Positions 7,735 through 17,738 are shown, counted from the stretch's first letter. The stretch is DNA of 64,000 nucleotides from Streptomyces sp. WMMC940 (GCF_027460265.1 NZ_JAPZBC010000001.1:3185001-3249000); one strand, 5' to 3'. The notes: generated by a model not told the origin, from the letters alone. Translations and numbers: made by a program.

Positions 7735-9891
7735 ATGCCGCCGCTGCGCAGCACCGGGCCCGTCCCGGAAGCGGAACGTCCTGAGTATGCCGGGCAGTAC
7801 CGTCTCGAGCGGTGTCTGGGCTCGGGCGGCATGGGTGTGGTGCATCTGGCCACCTCGGCGTCCGGGCTGCGCCTCGCCATCAAGGTCGTCCATGCGGCGC
7901 ACGCCACGGATCCTGAGTTCAGGGCTCGTTTCCGGCAGGAGGTGGGCGCGGCCCGCCGGGTGAGCGGTGCGTTCACCGCGCCCGTCGTGGACGCCGACCC
8001 GGACGCCGGGCGCCCCTGGATGGCGACGCTGTTCATCGAGGGGCAGACGCTTGCCGAACGTGTCAAGGGCAGCGGGCCGTTGAGCCTCGACGAGCTGCGC
8101 AGGGTGGGCGCCGGGCTTGCGGAGGCGCTGCGTGACATCCATCGCGCGGGTGTCGTTCACCGCGATCTCAAGCCCAGCAACGTGCTCCTCGCCGCCGACG
8201 GCCCGAAGGTCATCGACTTCGGGATCTCCCGTCCCTCGGACAGTGATCTCCGCACGGAGACGGGGAAGTTGATCGGCACTCCCCCGTTCATGGCACCGGA
8301 GCAGTTCCAGCGGCCACGTGACGTCGGGCCCGCCGCCGACCTGTTCGCGCTGGGCGCCGTCCTCGTCCACGCGGCGACGGGACGGGGGCCGTTCGACTCC
8401 GGCAGCCCGTACATCGTCGCCTATCAGGTCGTGCACAACGAGCCGGACCTGACCGGAGTGCCGGACGAACTCGCACCGCTCCTGACCCGCTGTCTGGCCA
8501 AGGACCCTGCCGAACGACCCGCGCCCGACGAGGTGATGGCCGAACTGCGGACCCCGGTGGGGGAAGTGGCGACGGCCTTCATACCGCTGCAACGGACGTC
8601 CGCGGCCGGAGGGCCGGACGGCGGATCCGCCTCCCCGGCGGAGGAGGAAGGGGCGGGACCCGCCTCCCGGCCGCGCCGGCGCCTCGTCCGGGGCGCCGCC
8701 GTCGGCGGCCTCGTCGTCGGACTGCTCGCGGGCGCGTACGCGGGAATCCGCCTCGCCACGGACGACGGCGCCCGCCCTGCCGGCGCCCCGGTCGCCCACC
8801 GCGGCGAGCCTGCCTTCACCGCCTGGCAGACCCCGCTGTCGAAGGACGCCGACGCCCTGCGGACCCCCGCGTGTTCCGCCCACGGCGGATCGCTGTACTG
8901 CGCGGCGCCGGGCGTCATGGCGACCCGTCTCGCCGCGGCCGACGGCAAGCCCCTGTGGACGCGCAAGGCCGTCGCCTCCGCGGCCGGAGCGGGGCCGGCC
9001 GGGGAGGCGGGCCACCAGGCCGCGGCCCCCGTGCTCTCGGGCGGACTGCTGCTTGTCACCACGGCCGGCGGAGAGCGTCTCGAAGCGCTGGACCCGGAGT
9101 CGGGCGCCACGCGCTGGACGGCGTCCATCGGTTCCGCCACGGTCGGCCACGCCGAGGGATGCGTCCTCCTCGCGGGAGCGGACGGGATCGTGCGGGCACT
9201 CGACGGCGCGACCGGCGAGGAGCTGTGGCGGAAGCGACGGGGCGCGCCGGGCACCCAGTGGGCGCCGGGCCCGCCCGGTTCCGGGACCGTGTTCGCCGTC
9301 ACCCCGGGGGCCGACGGCGCCGCCACCGTCGTCCGGGCCGTCGGCACCCGTGACGGCGGTGTGCGCTGGGAGGAGCGCCTGAACGGCTCGCTGTCACCGG
9401 TGCCGTCGGTCTCGGAGGGCGCGCTCTTCCTCCTGGCGGCCGATGCCGACGACTTCACCACCGCGGTCGTACGCCTCGACACCGCCACGCGTGAGGTCCG
9501 CCGCGTCCCGCTGCCGGTCGACGTCGACCAGGCCCAGGCGGCGGTGGCCGGCGACACGGTCTACCTGGTGGGTGCGGGAGGCTCGCTGCTGGCCGTGGAC
9601 ACCGCGGACGAGGGCCACCGGCGCTGGCAGTTGGAGACGTATGTGGCCAGGTCCTCGCGACCGGTCGCCGACGGGCACCGGGTCTATTTGAGCGGTGCCG
9701 ACGGGCGGCTGCTGGCGGTCGACGCCGAACGCGGTGTGCAGCTCGGCCAGACGGATCCGCGGATGAGCACGGGACGTTTCACCCACGCGTCGACGCTGCC
9801 GGCTCCCGTCACCGCCCCCGGCAAGGTGTTCGCGACCGCTCCGGACGGGAGCGTGTTCGCCGTGGACGCCGCGGACCCTGCGCGCTGGTAG
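7735..9891 (+). CDS. Receptor-type Ser/Thr protein kinase with PQQ/WD-like beta-propeller sensor domain
   Basis: 718 residues. The N-terminal Hanks-type kinase has the Gly loop LGSGGMGVV (29-37), catalytic Lys50 (AIKVV), HRDLKPSN (142-149) and DFG (161-163), so it should be active. A juxtamembrane linker leads to one transmembrane helix near residues 318-340 (GGLVVGLLAGAYAGIRL). The C-terminal 370 residues carry repeated blades of the form LEALDPESGATRW, VRALDGATGEELW and LLAVDTADEGHRRW, typical of PQQ-like propellers. This makes it an extracytoplasmic-sensing kinase; ligand and substrates are unknown. The start ATG follows a GGGGGTGGG ribosome binding region. Confidence 0.92.
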   Translation: MPPLRSTGPVPEAERPEYAGQYRLERCLGSGGMGVVHLATSASGLRLAIKVVHAAHATDPEFRARFRQEVGAARRVSGAFTAPVVDADPDAGRPWMATLFIEGQTLAERVKGSGPLSLDELRRVGAGLAEALRDIHRAGVVHRDLKPSNVLLAADGPKVIDFGISRPSDSDLRTETGKLIGTPPFMAPEQFQRPRDVGPAADLFALGAVLVHAATGRGPFDSGSPYIVAYQVVHNEPDLTGVPDELAPLLTRCLAKDPAERPAPDEVMAELRTPVGEVATAFIPLQRTSAAGGPDGGSASPAEEEGAGPASRPRRRLVRGAAVGGLVVGLLAGAYAGIRLATDDGARPAGAPVAHRGEPAFTAWQTPLSKDADALRTPACSAHGGSLYCAAPGVMATRLAAADGKPLWTRKAVASAAGAGPAGEAGHQAAAPVLSGGLLLVTTAGGERLEALDPESGATRWTASIGSATVGHAEGCVLLAGADGIVRALDGATGEELWRKRRGAPGTQWAPGPPGSGTVFAVTPGADGAATVVRAVGTRDGGVRWEERLNGSLSPVPSVSEGALFLLAADADDFTTAVVRLDTATREVRRVPLPVDVDQAQAAVAGDTVYLVGAGGSLLAVDTADEGHRRWQLETYVARSSRPVADGHRVYLSGADGRLLAVDAERGVQLGQTDPRMSTGRFTHASTLPAPVTAPGKVFATAPDGSVFAVDAADPARW

Positions 9892-9956
9892 GCGGCCGGG
9901 TGCGGCGGAGCCCCGCCGGCTGGGCCGACGGGGCCGGAGCGCGGTGGAGCGGTGGG

Positions 9957-11807
9957 TCAGCCGAGCCTGTCGACGTCCCGCACCGCGCCCTTGTCCGCGC
10001 TCGTCGCCATCGCCGCGTACGCCCGCAGCGCCGCGGAGACCTTGCGCTCGCGGTTCCTCGGCGCGTAGACGCCGCCCAGGGCCTCGCGGCGGGCGGCGAG
10101 TGCGGCGTCGTCGACGAGGAGCTCGATGGAGCGGTTCGGGATGTCGATACGGATGCGGTCGCCGTCCTCGACGAGGGCGATCGCGCCGCCGGACGCGGCC
10201 TCCGGGGAGGCGTGACCGATGGACAGGCCCGAGGTGCCGCCGGAGAAACGACCGTCGGTGATCAGCGCGCAGGCCTTGCCCAGGCCGCGGCCCTTCAGGA
10301 AGGAGGTCGGGTAGAGCATCTCCTGCATACCGGGGCCGCCGCGCGGGCCCTCGTAGCGGATGACGAGGACGTCGCCCTCCTTGACCACCTTGGAGAGGAT
10401 CTTGTCGACGGCCTCCTCCTGCGACTCGCAGACGACGGCCGGGCCCTCGAAGGTCCAGATGGACTCGTCGACGCCCGCCGTCTTCACGACGCAGCCGTCC
10501 TCGGCGATGTTGCCCTTGAGGACGGCGAGGCCGCCGTCCTTGGAGTAGGCGTTCTCGACGGAGCGGATGCACCCGCCCTCGGCGTCGACGTCCAGCGACT
10601 CCCAGCGCTCGGACTGCGAGAAGGCGGTGGCGGAGCGGACGCAGCCGGGGGCCGCGTGCCACAGCTCGACGGCCTCGGCGGACGGGGAGCCGCCGCGGAC
10701 GTCCCAGGTCTTGAGCCATTCGGCCAGGGACGCCGAGTGGACGGTGTGGACGTCCTCGTTCAGCAGCCCGCCCCGGTACAGCTCGCCGAGGATGGCGGGG
10801 ATGCCCCCGGCCCGGTGGACGTCCTCCATGTAGTACGTGCCGCCCGGCGCGACGTTCGGCGCGACCTTGGCCAGGCACGGCACCCGGCGCGAGACGGCGT
10901 CGATGTCCGTCAGGTCGTAGTCGAGCTCGGCCTCCTGTGCGGCGGCGAGCAGGTGGAGGATCGTGTTGGTCGAGCCGCCCATGGCGATGTCGAGGGCCAT
11001 GGCGTTCTCGAAGGCCTCACGGGTGGCGATGTTGCGCGGGAGGACCGACTCGTCGCCCTCGTCGTAGTAGCGCTTGGTGATCTCGACGACCGTGCGGCCC
11101 GCGTTCTCGTACAGCGCGCGGCGGGCGGTGTGGGTGGCGAGGACCGAGCCGTTGCCCGGCAGGGAGAGGCCGATGGCCTCGGTCAGGCAGTTCATCGAGT
11201 TGGCGGTGAACATGCCCGAACAGGAACCGCAGGTCGGGCAGGCGTTCTCCTCGATGCGCAGCACGTCCTCGTCCGAGACGTTCTCGTTGACCGAGTCGAC
11301 GATGGCGTTGATCAGGTCGAGTTTGCGGACCGTGCCGTCGACGAGGGTGGCCTGACCGGCCTCCATCGGGCCGCCGGAGACGAAGACCGCCGGGATGTTG
11401 AGGCGCATGGCGGCCATCAGCATGCCCGGGGTGATCTTGTCGCAGTTGGAGATGCAGATCAGGGCGTCGGCACAGTGGGCCTCGACCATGTACTCCACGG
11501 AGTCCGCGATCAGGTCGCGCGACGGCAGCGAGTAGAGCATGCCGCCGTGGCCCATCGCGATGCCGTCGTCGACGGCGATGGTGTTGAACTCGCGGGGCAC
11601 CGCACCCGCCGCCAGGACGGCGTCCGAGACGATCCGGCCGACCGGGGCGAGGTGGGTGTGCCCGGGGACGAACTCCGTGAAGGAGTTGGCGACCGCGATG
11701 ACCGGCTTGCCGATGTCCGCGCTCGCTACGCCCGATGCCCGCATAAGGGCGCGGGCGCCCGCCATGTTGCGGCCGTGGGTGACTGTGCGGGACCTCAGCT
11801 CGGGCAT
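9957..11807 (-). CDS. ilvD: Dihydroxy-acid dehydratase
   Basis: Third step of branched-chain amino acid synthesis: dehydration of 2,3-dihydroxy-isovalerate and -methylvalerate to the 2-keto acids, with an Fe-S cluster. 616 residues, full length. Cluster cysteines fit Cys122 ([10 protein letters not shown]) and the CPTCGSC motif (190-196). The N-terminal [13 protein letters not shown] lacks the extra Cys found in the [2Fe-2S] type, so it resembles the E. coli-like oxygen-labile enzyme. Monocistronic, with about 350 bp upstream before the tetR 3' end. I see no T-box or attenuator there. Confidence 0.96.
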   Translation of the reverse strand: MPELRSRTVTHGRNMAGARALMRASGVASADIGKPVIAVANSFTEFVPGHTHLAPVGRIVSDAVLAAGAVPREFNTIAVDDGIAMGHGGMLYSLPSRDLIADSVEYMVEAHCADALICISNCDKITPGMLMAAMRLNIPAVFVSGGPMEAGQATLVDGTVRKLDLINAIVDSVNENVSDEDVLRIEENACPTCGSCSGMFTANSMNCLTEAIGLSLPGNGSVLATHTARRALYENAGRTVVEITKRYYDEGDESVLPRNIATREAFENAMALDIAMGGSTNTILHLLAAAQEAELDYDLTDIDAVSRRVPCLAKVAPNVAPGGTYYMEDVHRAGGIPAILGELYRGGLLNEDVHTVHSASLAEWLKTWDVRGGSPSAEAVELWHAAPGCVRSATAFSQSERWESLDVDAEGGCIRSVENAYSKDGGLAVLKGNIAEDGCVVKTAGVDESIWTFEGPAVVCESQEEAVDKILSKVVKEGDVLVIRYEGPRGGPGMQEMLYPTSFLKGRGLGKACALITDGRFSGGTSGLSIGHASPEAASGGAIALVEDGDRIRIDIPNRSIELLVDDAALAARREALGGVYAPRNRERKVSAALRAYAAMATSADKGAVRDVDRLG

Positions 11808-12158
11808 CGTCGCTCGCTCCTTCAGACAGTTCTGGCTTTCTCGAGCGTACGCCGATGCTCCAAGATCTGGACGTCCTGTCCGGAATGCGGGACGAAGGTC
11901 CGCCTTTCGGTCAGCGCCTCGGACGTCCGTACGAACGGTACGCGCCCGCGTCCGGCCCGCCGGGCGCGGGACGCTCCGTCGCCCCGTTCCGGCGGCGCAT
12001 CGGGCACGGCCGGGAGAGCCACCCGGATCGGCAGCCGGTCCGCCCTCAGGAACCGCCTCGGGCCGCGGGCCGCCCGGTTCCGGAGCCCGAACACGGTTCG
12101 GTCCGGTCCGGACCGAAGGCAGTCCGGACCGGGCCGGGCCGTCATACCCGGCCCGGAC
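11808..12158. other. Intergenic region between ilvD and tetR
   Basis: About 350 bp with the ilvD promoter side at the left and a strong hairpin terminator at the right. The stretch from about 12090 is full of GGTCCGG/CCGGACC repeats able to fold. No open frame here has coding character. Confidence 0.6.
12129..12156 (-). terminator. Hairpin just after the tetR stop codon
   Basis: Arms 12129-12138 (CCGGGCCGGG) and 12147-12156 pair perfectly over 10 bp around an 8-nt loop, starting three bases after the tetR stop. There is no U-tract, as usual in Streptomyces terminators. Confidence 0.6.
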
Positions 12159-12770
12159 TCACGCCTCGGTGAGGTACCTCTGCAGCGTCGGCGCGACCAT
12201 CGCGATGATCTCCTCCGGGTCCACCGTGGCCAGCGGCTCCACCTGGACCACATAGCGCAGGATGGCGATTCCGATCATGTGCGAGGCGGCCAGCTCGGCC
12301 CGGAACTTCGGGTCCGGCACGTCAAGGTCGGCCGCGATCCGCTCCAGCATCCGTCTTAGGACGAAGCCTCGCAGCACCTTCGCGGCGGCCTCGTGCGTCA
12401 GCGCGGAGCGGAGGATCGCGAGCAGCGGTGCCCGGCTCACCGGGTTCTCCCACACCCCGACGAAGTAGCGGGCCAGCCGCTCGCCGACGCCGTCCTTGCC
12501 CTCGCCGAGGATCGTCGGCACGACCAGCGCCGGCTCGAAGGACACCTCGATGGCGGCCGCGAAGACCTCGTCCTTGGTGCCGAAGTAGTGGTGGACGAGA
12601 GCGGGGTCCACCCCCGCGGCCTTGGCGATCCCCCGTACGGAGGTCTTGTCGTACCCGTGCTCGGCGAACTCCTCCCGGGCCGCTTCGAGAATCCGTTCCC
12701 GGGCGCCGGGGCCGGTCTCCGCCTCGGTGCGGGCGGGCCGGCCGCGCCGTCTGGGCCCCCCGCCGGTCAT
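12159..12770 (-). CDS. TetR/AcrR-family transcriptional regulator
   Basis: 203 residues. The N-terminal TetR HTH is clear: [20 protein letters not shown], then [20 protein letters not shown] and the helix-4 start FGTKDEVF. The C-terminal ligand-binding half is helical. The ATG at 12770 overlaps the stop of the isomerase gene by four bases (ATGA), so it is the last gene of a ppx-isomerase-tetR operon. It may control a distant regulon or this operon; ligand unknown. Confidence 0.9.
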   Translation of the reverse strand: MTGGGPRRRGRPARTEAETGPGARERILEAAREEFAEHGYDKTSVRGIAKAAGVDPALVHHYFGTKDEVFAAAIEVSFEPALVVPTILGEGKDGVGERLARYFVGVWENPVSRAPLLAILRSALTHEAAAKVLRGFVLRRMLERIAADLDVPDPKFRAELAASHMIGIAILRYVVQVEPLATVDPEEIIAMVAPTLQRYLTEA

Positions 12771-13648
12771 GATCCGCCCGGGTCCGCCGTGCCGGGGCGA
12801 CCGCCCCGCGACTGCGCGTTCGCCGATGCCAGGTGCAGCCGGGTGAAGGCCAGCGCCTCCGCGAGGTCGGCCTCGCGTTCGGCGGCCGACATCGCCCGCC
12901 GGGTGTTCACCTCGATGACGACGTGGCCGTCGAAGCCACTGCCGGCCAGGTGCTCCAGCAGCTCCGCGCACGGCTGGTCACCACGGCCCGGCACCAGGTG
13001 CTCGTCCTTCGCCGAGCCCTTGCCGTCCGCGAGGTGGACGTGGCCGAGCCGGTCTCCCATGCGGTCGACCATGGCGAGGGTGTCCGTGCGGGACGTCGCC
13101 GTGTGGGAGAGGTCGATCGTGAAGTGCCGGTAGTCCTCCTTGGTGACGTCCCAGTCGGGGGCGTACGCGAGCATCTCGCGGTCCCGGTAGCGCCAGGGGT
13201 ACATGTTCTCGACGGCGAAGCGCACGTCCGTCTCGTTGGCCATCCGCCAGATCCCGGAGACGAAGTCCCGGGCGTACTGCCGCTGCCAGCGGAACGGCGG
13301 GTGGACGACGACGGTCGACGCGCCGAGCTTCTCGGCGGCCGCCTGGGCGCGCTGGAGCTTCACCCAGGGATCGGTGGACCAGACGCGCTGGGTGATGAGC
13401 AGACAGGGCGCGTGGACGGCCAGTATCGGCATCTCGTGGTAGTCGGAGAGCCGGCGCAGCGCCTCGATGTCCTGGCTCACGGGATCGGTCCAGACCATGA
13501 CCTCGACGCCGTCGTAGCCGAGGCGCGCGGCGATCTCGAAGGCCGTCGCCGTCGACTCCGGATAGACGGAGGCCGTCGACAGGGCGACCTTCGCATCCGG
13601 GATGCGCACCACTGGTTCTGCCACGAGGGACAGATTACGGGCCCGCAT
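12767..13648 (-). CDS. Sugar phosphate isomerase/epimerase (AP endonuclease 2-like TIM barrel)
   Basis: 293 residues with the xylose-isomerase-like TIM barrel fold. Visible metal-site strands are [37 protein letters not shown] and HVVIEVNTR. The ATG at 13648 shares one base with the ppx stop (TGATG), indicating coupling. The alternative start is a GTG at VRIPDAK, about a dozen codons in. Substrate cannot be inferred; the family includes inosose dehydratases, epimerases and endonuclease IV relatives. Cotranscribed with ppx and tetR. Confidence 0.85.
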   Translation of the reverse strand: MRARNLSLVAEPVVRIPDAKVALSTASVYPESTATAFEIAARLGYDGVEVMVWTDPVSQDIEALRRLSDYHEMPILAVHAPCLLITQRVWSTDPWVKLQRAQAAAEKLGASTVVVHPPFRWQRQYARDFVSGIWRMANETDVRFAVENMYPWRYRDREMLAYAPDWDVTKEDYRHFTIDLSHTATSRTDTLAMVDRMGDRLGHVHLADGKGSAKDEHLVPGRGDQPCAELLEHLAGSGFDGHVVIEVNTRRAMSAAEREADLAEALAFTRLHLASANAQSRGGRPGTADPGGS

Positions 13649-14580
13649 CAGAGGGTGGGGAGGTGATCCAGCCTCCGCAGGATCACCCCCTCGCGGAGCG
13701 CCCAGGGGCAGATCTCCAGTTCGTCGACGCCGAAGAGGTCCATCGCACCCTCCGCGACCAGCGCTCCTGCCAGCAGCTGGCCGGCCCGGCCCTCGGAGAC
13801 GCCGGGCAGGGTGGCGCGCTGCGCGGCCGTCATCGCGGCGAGCTTCGGAACCCACTCCTCCAGTGACGTTCGACTCAGTTCGCGCTGGGTGTACAGGCCC
13901 TCGGCGGAGCGGGCGGCGCCCGCGATCCGGGCGAGCTGCTTGAAGGTCTTGGACGTGGCGACGACGTGGTCCGGTCGGCCGAACCGGCTGAACTCGCCGA
14001 CCGTACGGGCGATCTGCGCCCGCACATGGCGGCGCAGCCCGCGGACGTCCTCCGGGTCGGGCGGATCGCCGGGCAGCATCCCGGCGGTCAGCCGGCCGGC
14101 GCCGAGCGGCAGGCTGACGGCGATGTCGGGGTCCTCGTCGATGCCGCAGGCGATCTCCAGCGAGCCGCCGCCGATGTCGAGGACCAGCAGCTTCCCGGAC
14201 GACCAGCCGAACCAGCGCCGGGCGGCCAGGAACGTCAGCCGGGCCTCCTCGTCGCCGGTGAGGACCTGGAGGTCGACGCCGGTCACCGCCTTCACCCGGG
14301 ACAGGACGTCGTCGGCGTTGGCGGCCTCCCGCACGGCGGAGGTCGCGAACGGCAGCACGTCCTCGCAGCCCTTGTCCTCGGCTGCCTGCAGGGCGTCGTT
14401 GAGCGTGCCGATCAGCCGCTCGACGCCCTCGGGGCCGATGGCCCCGTCGCCGTCGAGCAGCTCCGCCAGGCGCAGTTCCGCCTTGTGGGAGTGGGCGGGC
14501 AGCGGCCGGGCGCCGGGGTGGGCGTCCACCACCAGAAGGTGCACTGTGTTCGAACCGACGTCGAGGACTCCGAGTCTCAT
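13648..14580 (-). CDS. ppx: Ppx/GppA-type exopolyphosphatase/pppGpp phosphohydrolase
   Basis: 310 residues, the short actinobacterial form of the family with only the ASKHA ATPase-like domains and no C-terminal HD domain. Phosphate-binding segments are [16 protein letters not shown] at the N-terminus and [14 protein letters not shown] in the middle; the catalytic Glu region TSAVREAAN is present. It removes terminal phosphate from polyphosphate and/or pppGpp. First gene of a leftward operon with the isomerase and tetR. Divergent from the cysteine-rich protein gene with only 40 bp between, so the promoters must be very close. Confidence 0.88.
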   Translation of the reverse strand: MRLGVLDVGSNTVHLLVVDAHPGARPLPAHSHKAELRLAELLDGDGAIGPEGVERLIGTLNDALQAAEDKGCEDVLPFATSAVREAANADDVLSRVKAVTGVDLQVLTGDEEARLTFLAARRWFGWSSGKLLVLDIGGGSLEIACGIDEDPDIAVSLPLGAGRLTAGMLPGDPPDPEDVRGLRRHVRAQIARTVGEFSRFGRPDHVVATSKTFKQLARIAGAARSAEGLYTQRELSRTSLEEWVPKLAAMTAAQRATLPGVSEGRAGQLLAGALVAEGAMDLFGVDELEICPWALREGVILRRLDHLPTL

Positions 14581-14620
14581 GTACGGAACGCTACTGCGGC
14601 GACGCGCATACGCTGGAGTC

Positions 14621-15451
14621 GTGCCAAAGACGAAAAAGGCGAAGCAGGACAAAGCCCAGCCGAAGAAGCCCACTGCCACCTCTCACGGCCCTTCGCAGGC
14701 CGAACCGGACGAGAAGGGCCTGGACTTTCCGCGGGCCTGGGTCGAGTTCCCGGACCCGGCGGACGACGAACAGCTCTTCCGCTGCGACCTGACGTGGCTG
14801 ACCTCGCGCTGGAACTGCATTTTCGGCAGCGGCTGCCAGGGCATCCAGGCAGGACGCGCGGACGACGGTTGCTGCACGCTCGGTGCGCACTTCTCCGACG
14901 AGGACGACGAGAAGCGGGTCGCCGAGCATGTGGCACGTCTCACCCCCGAGGTCTGGGAGTTCCACGACATCGGCCGCGCGTCGGGCTGGGCCGAGGTCAA
15001 CGAGGACGGTGACCGGCAGACGCGGCGCTGGAAGGGCTCCTGCATCTTCCAGAACCGGCCGGGCTTCGCGGGCGGCGTGGGGTGCTCGCTGCACATCCTG
15101 GCGCTGCAGGAGGGTCGGGAGCCGCTGGAGACCAAGCCCGACGTGTGCTGGCAGCTGCCGATCCGCCGCACGTACGAGTGGATCGACCGGCCGGACGACA
15201 CGCGGGTCCTCCAGGTCTCCATCGGCGAGTACGACCGCAGGGGCTGGGGCCCCGGGGGCCACGACCTGCACTGGTGGTGCACGTCGGCGACCTCGGCGCA
15301 CGGCGCGGGGGATCCGGTCTACGTGACCTACCGGCCCGAGCTGACGGAGCTGATGGGCAAGGCGGCGTACGACGTGCTCGTGGAGCTGTGCGAGGCGCGG
15401 CTGGCCTCGCAGCTGCCGCTGATGGCGCCGCACCCGGCGGATCCCGCGTAG
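14621..15451 (+). CDS. Conserved cysteine-rich hypothetical protein
   Basis: 276 residues from a GTG start ([10 protein letters not shown]). The N-terminus is Lys/Pro-rich and probably disordered. The body has a cysteine pattern ([46 protein letters not shown]) that could bind an Fe-S cluster or zinc, as in DUF3109/YkgJ-like cysteine-cluster proteins. That family assignment is my inference from the spacing, not a proven match. It is divergent from ppx by 40 bp. A perfect GC palindrome follows the stop. Confidence 0.75.
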   Translation: MPKTKKAKQDKAQPKKPTATSHGPSQAEPDEKGLDFPRAWVEFPDPADDEQLFRCDLTWLTSRWNCIFGSGCQGIQAGRADDGCCTLGAHFSDEDDEKRVAEHVARLTPEVWEFHDIGRASGWAEVNEDGDRQTRRWKGSCIFQNRPGFAGGVGCSLHILALQEGREPLETKPDVCWQLPIRRTYEWIDRPDDTRVLQVSIGEYDRRGWGPGGHDLHWWCTSATSAHGAGDPVYVTYRPELTELMGKAAYDVLVELCEARLASQLPLMAPHPADPA

Positions 15452-15460
15452 ACGCATTCC

Positions 15461-15480
15461 GGCGGGCGGGCCCGCCCGCC
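15461..15480 (+). terminator. GC palindrome after the cysteine-rich protein gene
   Basis: GGCGGGCGGG followed immediately by its complement, nine bases after the stop codon. It would fold into a tight hairpin and is the likely terminator. Confidence 0.5.
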
Positions 15481-15495
15481 GACGCCGCGAGATCA

Positions 15496-15575
15496 CGGAC
15501 CCGGCGGATGTGCGGGCGACATCAGCGACGACTCCCTGGCCGAGCATCAGCCGCGGACCCGGCGGATGTGCGGGC
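15496..15575. repeat. 22-bp direct repeat, period 58
   Basis: CGGACCCGGCGGATGTGCGG plus GC occurs at 15496-15517 and 15554-15575, in the non-coding stretch between two convergent genes. No function is apparent. Confidence 0.6.
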
Positions 15576-15735
15576 CGCGGCCTTCGGCAGTGCCGGGGCG
15601 GACCACGCCCGGCCGCACCGGATCGTGACCGTGCGGGCTGCCCCTCGCTACGGAGGCGCGGCCCGGCGCCGGGGGGTCCCGCCTGGTCCACGGCGTCTGG
15701 CACCCGAGTACCGGTGCACCGGGAGAAACGCTTCG

Positions 15736-17484
15736 TCAGCCTGGCGTTGCCGGGGCCTCGCTCAGCGGGGGCGGGGAGGGGTCGGTCGAGGACGGAGGGG
15801 GTTCGGAGGACGGCGGGGGTTCCGACGACGGCGGAGGCTCGGACGACGGCGGAGGTTCCGACGACGGCGGAGGTTCCGACGACGGAGGGGGTTCCGACGA
15901 CGGCGGAGGCTCGGACGACGGCGGAGGTTCCGACGACGGCGGAGGTTCCGACGGCGGCGGGGTCGGCGGCGCCCCCTCCCCGCGGATCTGCAGGACCGTT
16001 CCGGCGGGGTCGACACCGACACGGGCGCTCCACGGACCGGCAGGTTCGGCAGCGTGGTCGACATGGACGCGGACGACGGCCGACTGCCCCGGAGCCAGCG
16101 TGCCGGAGGTGCGGTCGGCGTAGAGCCACGGCGCGTCCGTCCACAGGGACCAGGAAACCGGGGCACCGCCGGAGGCGGTGAGGGTGAGCATCGTGGACCC
16201 GCCGTGCGGTCGTGCCTCGACGGAGAGCAGGCCGGAGCCCCGTCCCGCCACCCCGGCGGAGCCGGGCGGGAGGCCGGGACTGATCACCTCGACGGTGACA
16301 CCGCCGGCCCCCGGGCTCGGCAGCCCGCCGGCGACCTGAGGGTCCGCGGAGTCCCGACGCGCGTTGCCGGCGTTCTCGTACCGGTCGTACGGGACGCCAC
16401 CCACGGGCTGCGCCGCGTCGGCCTCGCTGGCGGAGACCGAGGAGTCCTCGCGTGCCTCGCCGGTCAGCGGGGCGCCCCGGTAGGCGGCCCAGAGGGCGAG
16501 CACGGGCGCGGCGACGACGGTCGCGACCACGGTGGTGGTGACGGCGCGGGCCCGCAGCCGGCCGCGCCGGGCGGCATGGTCCTTGGGGTCCAGGGGAAAG
16601 CCGTCGCGGCGGAAACGGGGCGCTGCGGCACGGGCGCGCGGGAGGCGCAGCAACGCCGCGTGCGCCTCGGCACGGGGTGCGGTGACCAGGGGCAGTGCGG
16701 CGGGCGTGACCGTCGACCCCGGCCATGGTCCCGCGGCGCCCGCCCGCTCGGCCGCGCGGCGACAGCGCGGACAGTCGTCGACATGACGGACGAGCTCACG
16801 CCGCAGCGCGGCGGAGAGCAGCACCCTGCGGTCCTCGGTGAGCCGAGCCACGGAGGGGCAGTTGCCGGTCTCGACGACGGCGAGCGCGGCACGGGTGCGC
16901 TCCACCTCGCAGGCGGCGGACGAGAGCAGTTCGCGTGCGCTGGCCGGCTCCATCCCGAGCACGGCGGCGACGTCATGGGAACCGAGCCGGTGCCGCACGG
17001 CCAGTTCCAGCGCCTCCCGCTGCTCGGGCGTGGTGCCCGCGGCCTCGGGCCAGGCCAGCCGGGCGAGCTCCGCCCGGTGCCGCTCCTCGGTCTCGGAGGA
17101 CACCGGGGGCTCGTCCTGGCCCTCCGGGACGGCGGCCCCTCGGGCGGGCGCGCCGGTCCGCGCCGCGTGCGCCCCCGACCCCTGGCGCCTGCGGCGGCGC
17201 TGCTCGCCCAGCGCACGCAGGCAGGCCCAGCGGGCGAGTGCGTACAGCCAGGCCTTCCGCCGGTCCTCGTCGGTGGGGCCGCGCCCATGGTGCCGCTCGG
17301 CGACGGCCAGGACCTCCCCGAGCACCTCCGTCGCGGCGCCGTGGTCGCACAGCACGGACAGGCAGTAGGTGAACAGCCCGTCCAGATGCGGCTCGTAGCG
17401 TGCGGGCGGGGTCTGCCCGAGCGTCGGCCGCGCACGGCGGTGTGCGCGGTGTGCGCCGGTGGATTGCGCGGGGGGCTCCAGCAT
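15736..17484 (-). CDS. Membrane-anchored ECF-sigma-like/zinc-anti-sigma fusion with BACON-like domain and Pro-Ser-Glu repeats
   Basis: 582 residues. About residues 30-95 resemble ECF sigma region 2 (RKAWLYALARWACLRAL). About 140-200 resemble region 4 (HDVAAVLGMEPASARELL). Next comes a zinc anti-sigma motif, Cys209 then HVDDCPRC (His234, Cys238, Cys241; the H-x3-C-x2-C pattern). One membrane helix lies near 315-335. An extracytoplasmic beta domain (about 395-500), with TASGGAPVSWSLWTDAPWL and SGTLAPGQSAVV, resembles BACON. The tail has about nine PPPSSE repeats. The architecture recalls ECF sigma factors with C-terminal anti-sigma extensions. I chose the ATG at 17484. The gene is divergent from radA. 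Whether the sigma part is active is unknown. Confidence 0.8.
   Translation of the reverse strand: MLEPPAQSTGAHRAHRRARPTLGQTPPARYEPHLDGLFTYCLSVLCDHGAATEVLGEVLAVAERHHGRGPTDEDRRKAWLYALARWACLRALGEQRRRRRQGSGAHAARTGAPARGAAVPEGQDEPPVSSETEERHRAELARLAWPEAAGTTPEQREALELAVRHRLGSHDVAAVLGMEPASARELLSSAACEVERTRAALAVVETGNCPSVARLTEDRRVLLSAALRRELVRHVDDCPRCRRAAERAGAAGPWPGSTVTPAALPLVTAPRAEAHAALLRLPRARAAAPRFRRDGFPLDPKDHAARRGRLRARAVTTTVVATVVAAPVLALWAAYRGAPLTGEAREDSSVSASEADAAQPVGGVPYDRYENAGNARRDSADPQVAGGLPSPGAGGVTVEVISPGLPPGSAGVAGRGSGLLSVEARPHGGSTMLTLTASGGAPVSWSLWTDAPWLYADRTSGTLAPGQSAVVRVHVDHAAEPAGPWSARVGVDPAGTVLQIRGEGAPPTPPPSEPPPSSEPPPSSEPPPSSEPPPSSEPPPSSEPPPSSEPPPSSEPPPSSEPPPSSTDPSPPPLSEAPATPG
15789..15965. repeat. 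18-bp coding tandem repeat with 72-bp higher-order period
   Basis: About nine copies of an 18-bp unit (variants of CGGCGGAGGTTCCGACGA) encode the PPPSSE repeats of the fusion protein. Four-unit blocks repeat almost exactly every 72 bp, implying block duplication. Copy number is likely to vary between strains. Confidence 0.85.
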
Positions 17485-17738
17485 GCTGCTCGTCACCCGG
17501 CGACCGTAGGCAGCCGCTGGCACACCCTTCGCGCGACTTGAGCACATTTAATCCATACGGGTGAAGCGATCCCTCGAAAGAGAACATGCGCATTTGCCAC
17601 GGTGCGGGTGATTGTGGTTACCAACGTGGCCTATGCGCACCGCATGTGCGACTGTCACCGACCCCGCGGGCCGTCCCGGGCGGCGGACTCCCCGCACCCG
17701 TGGGCGCGCTGTCGGTGCGCGCCGCTACGGTTTCCCGC

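Noticed and set aside
15789..15965. CRISPR-like array
   Set aside because: The repeats are contiguous 18-bp units without spacers and lie in frame inside a protein-coding gene.
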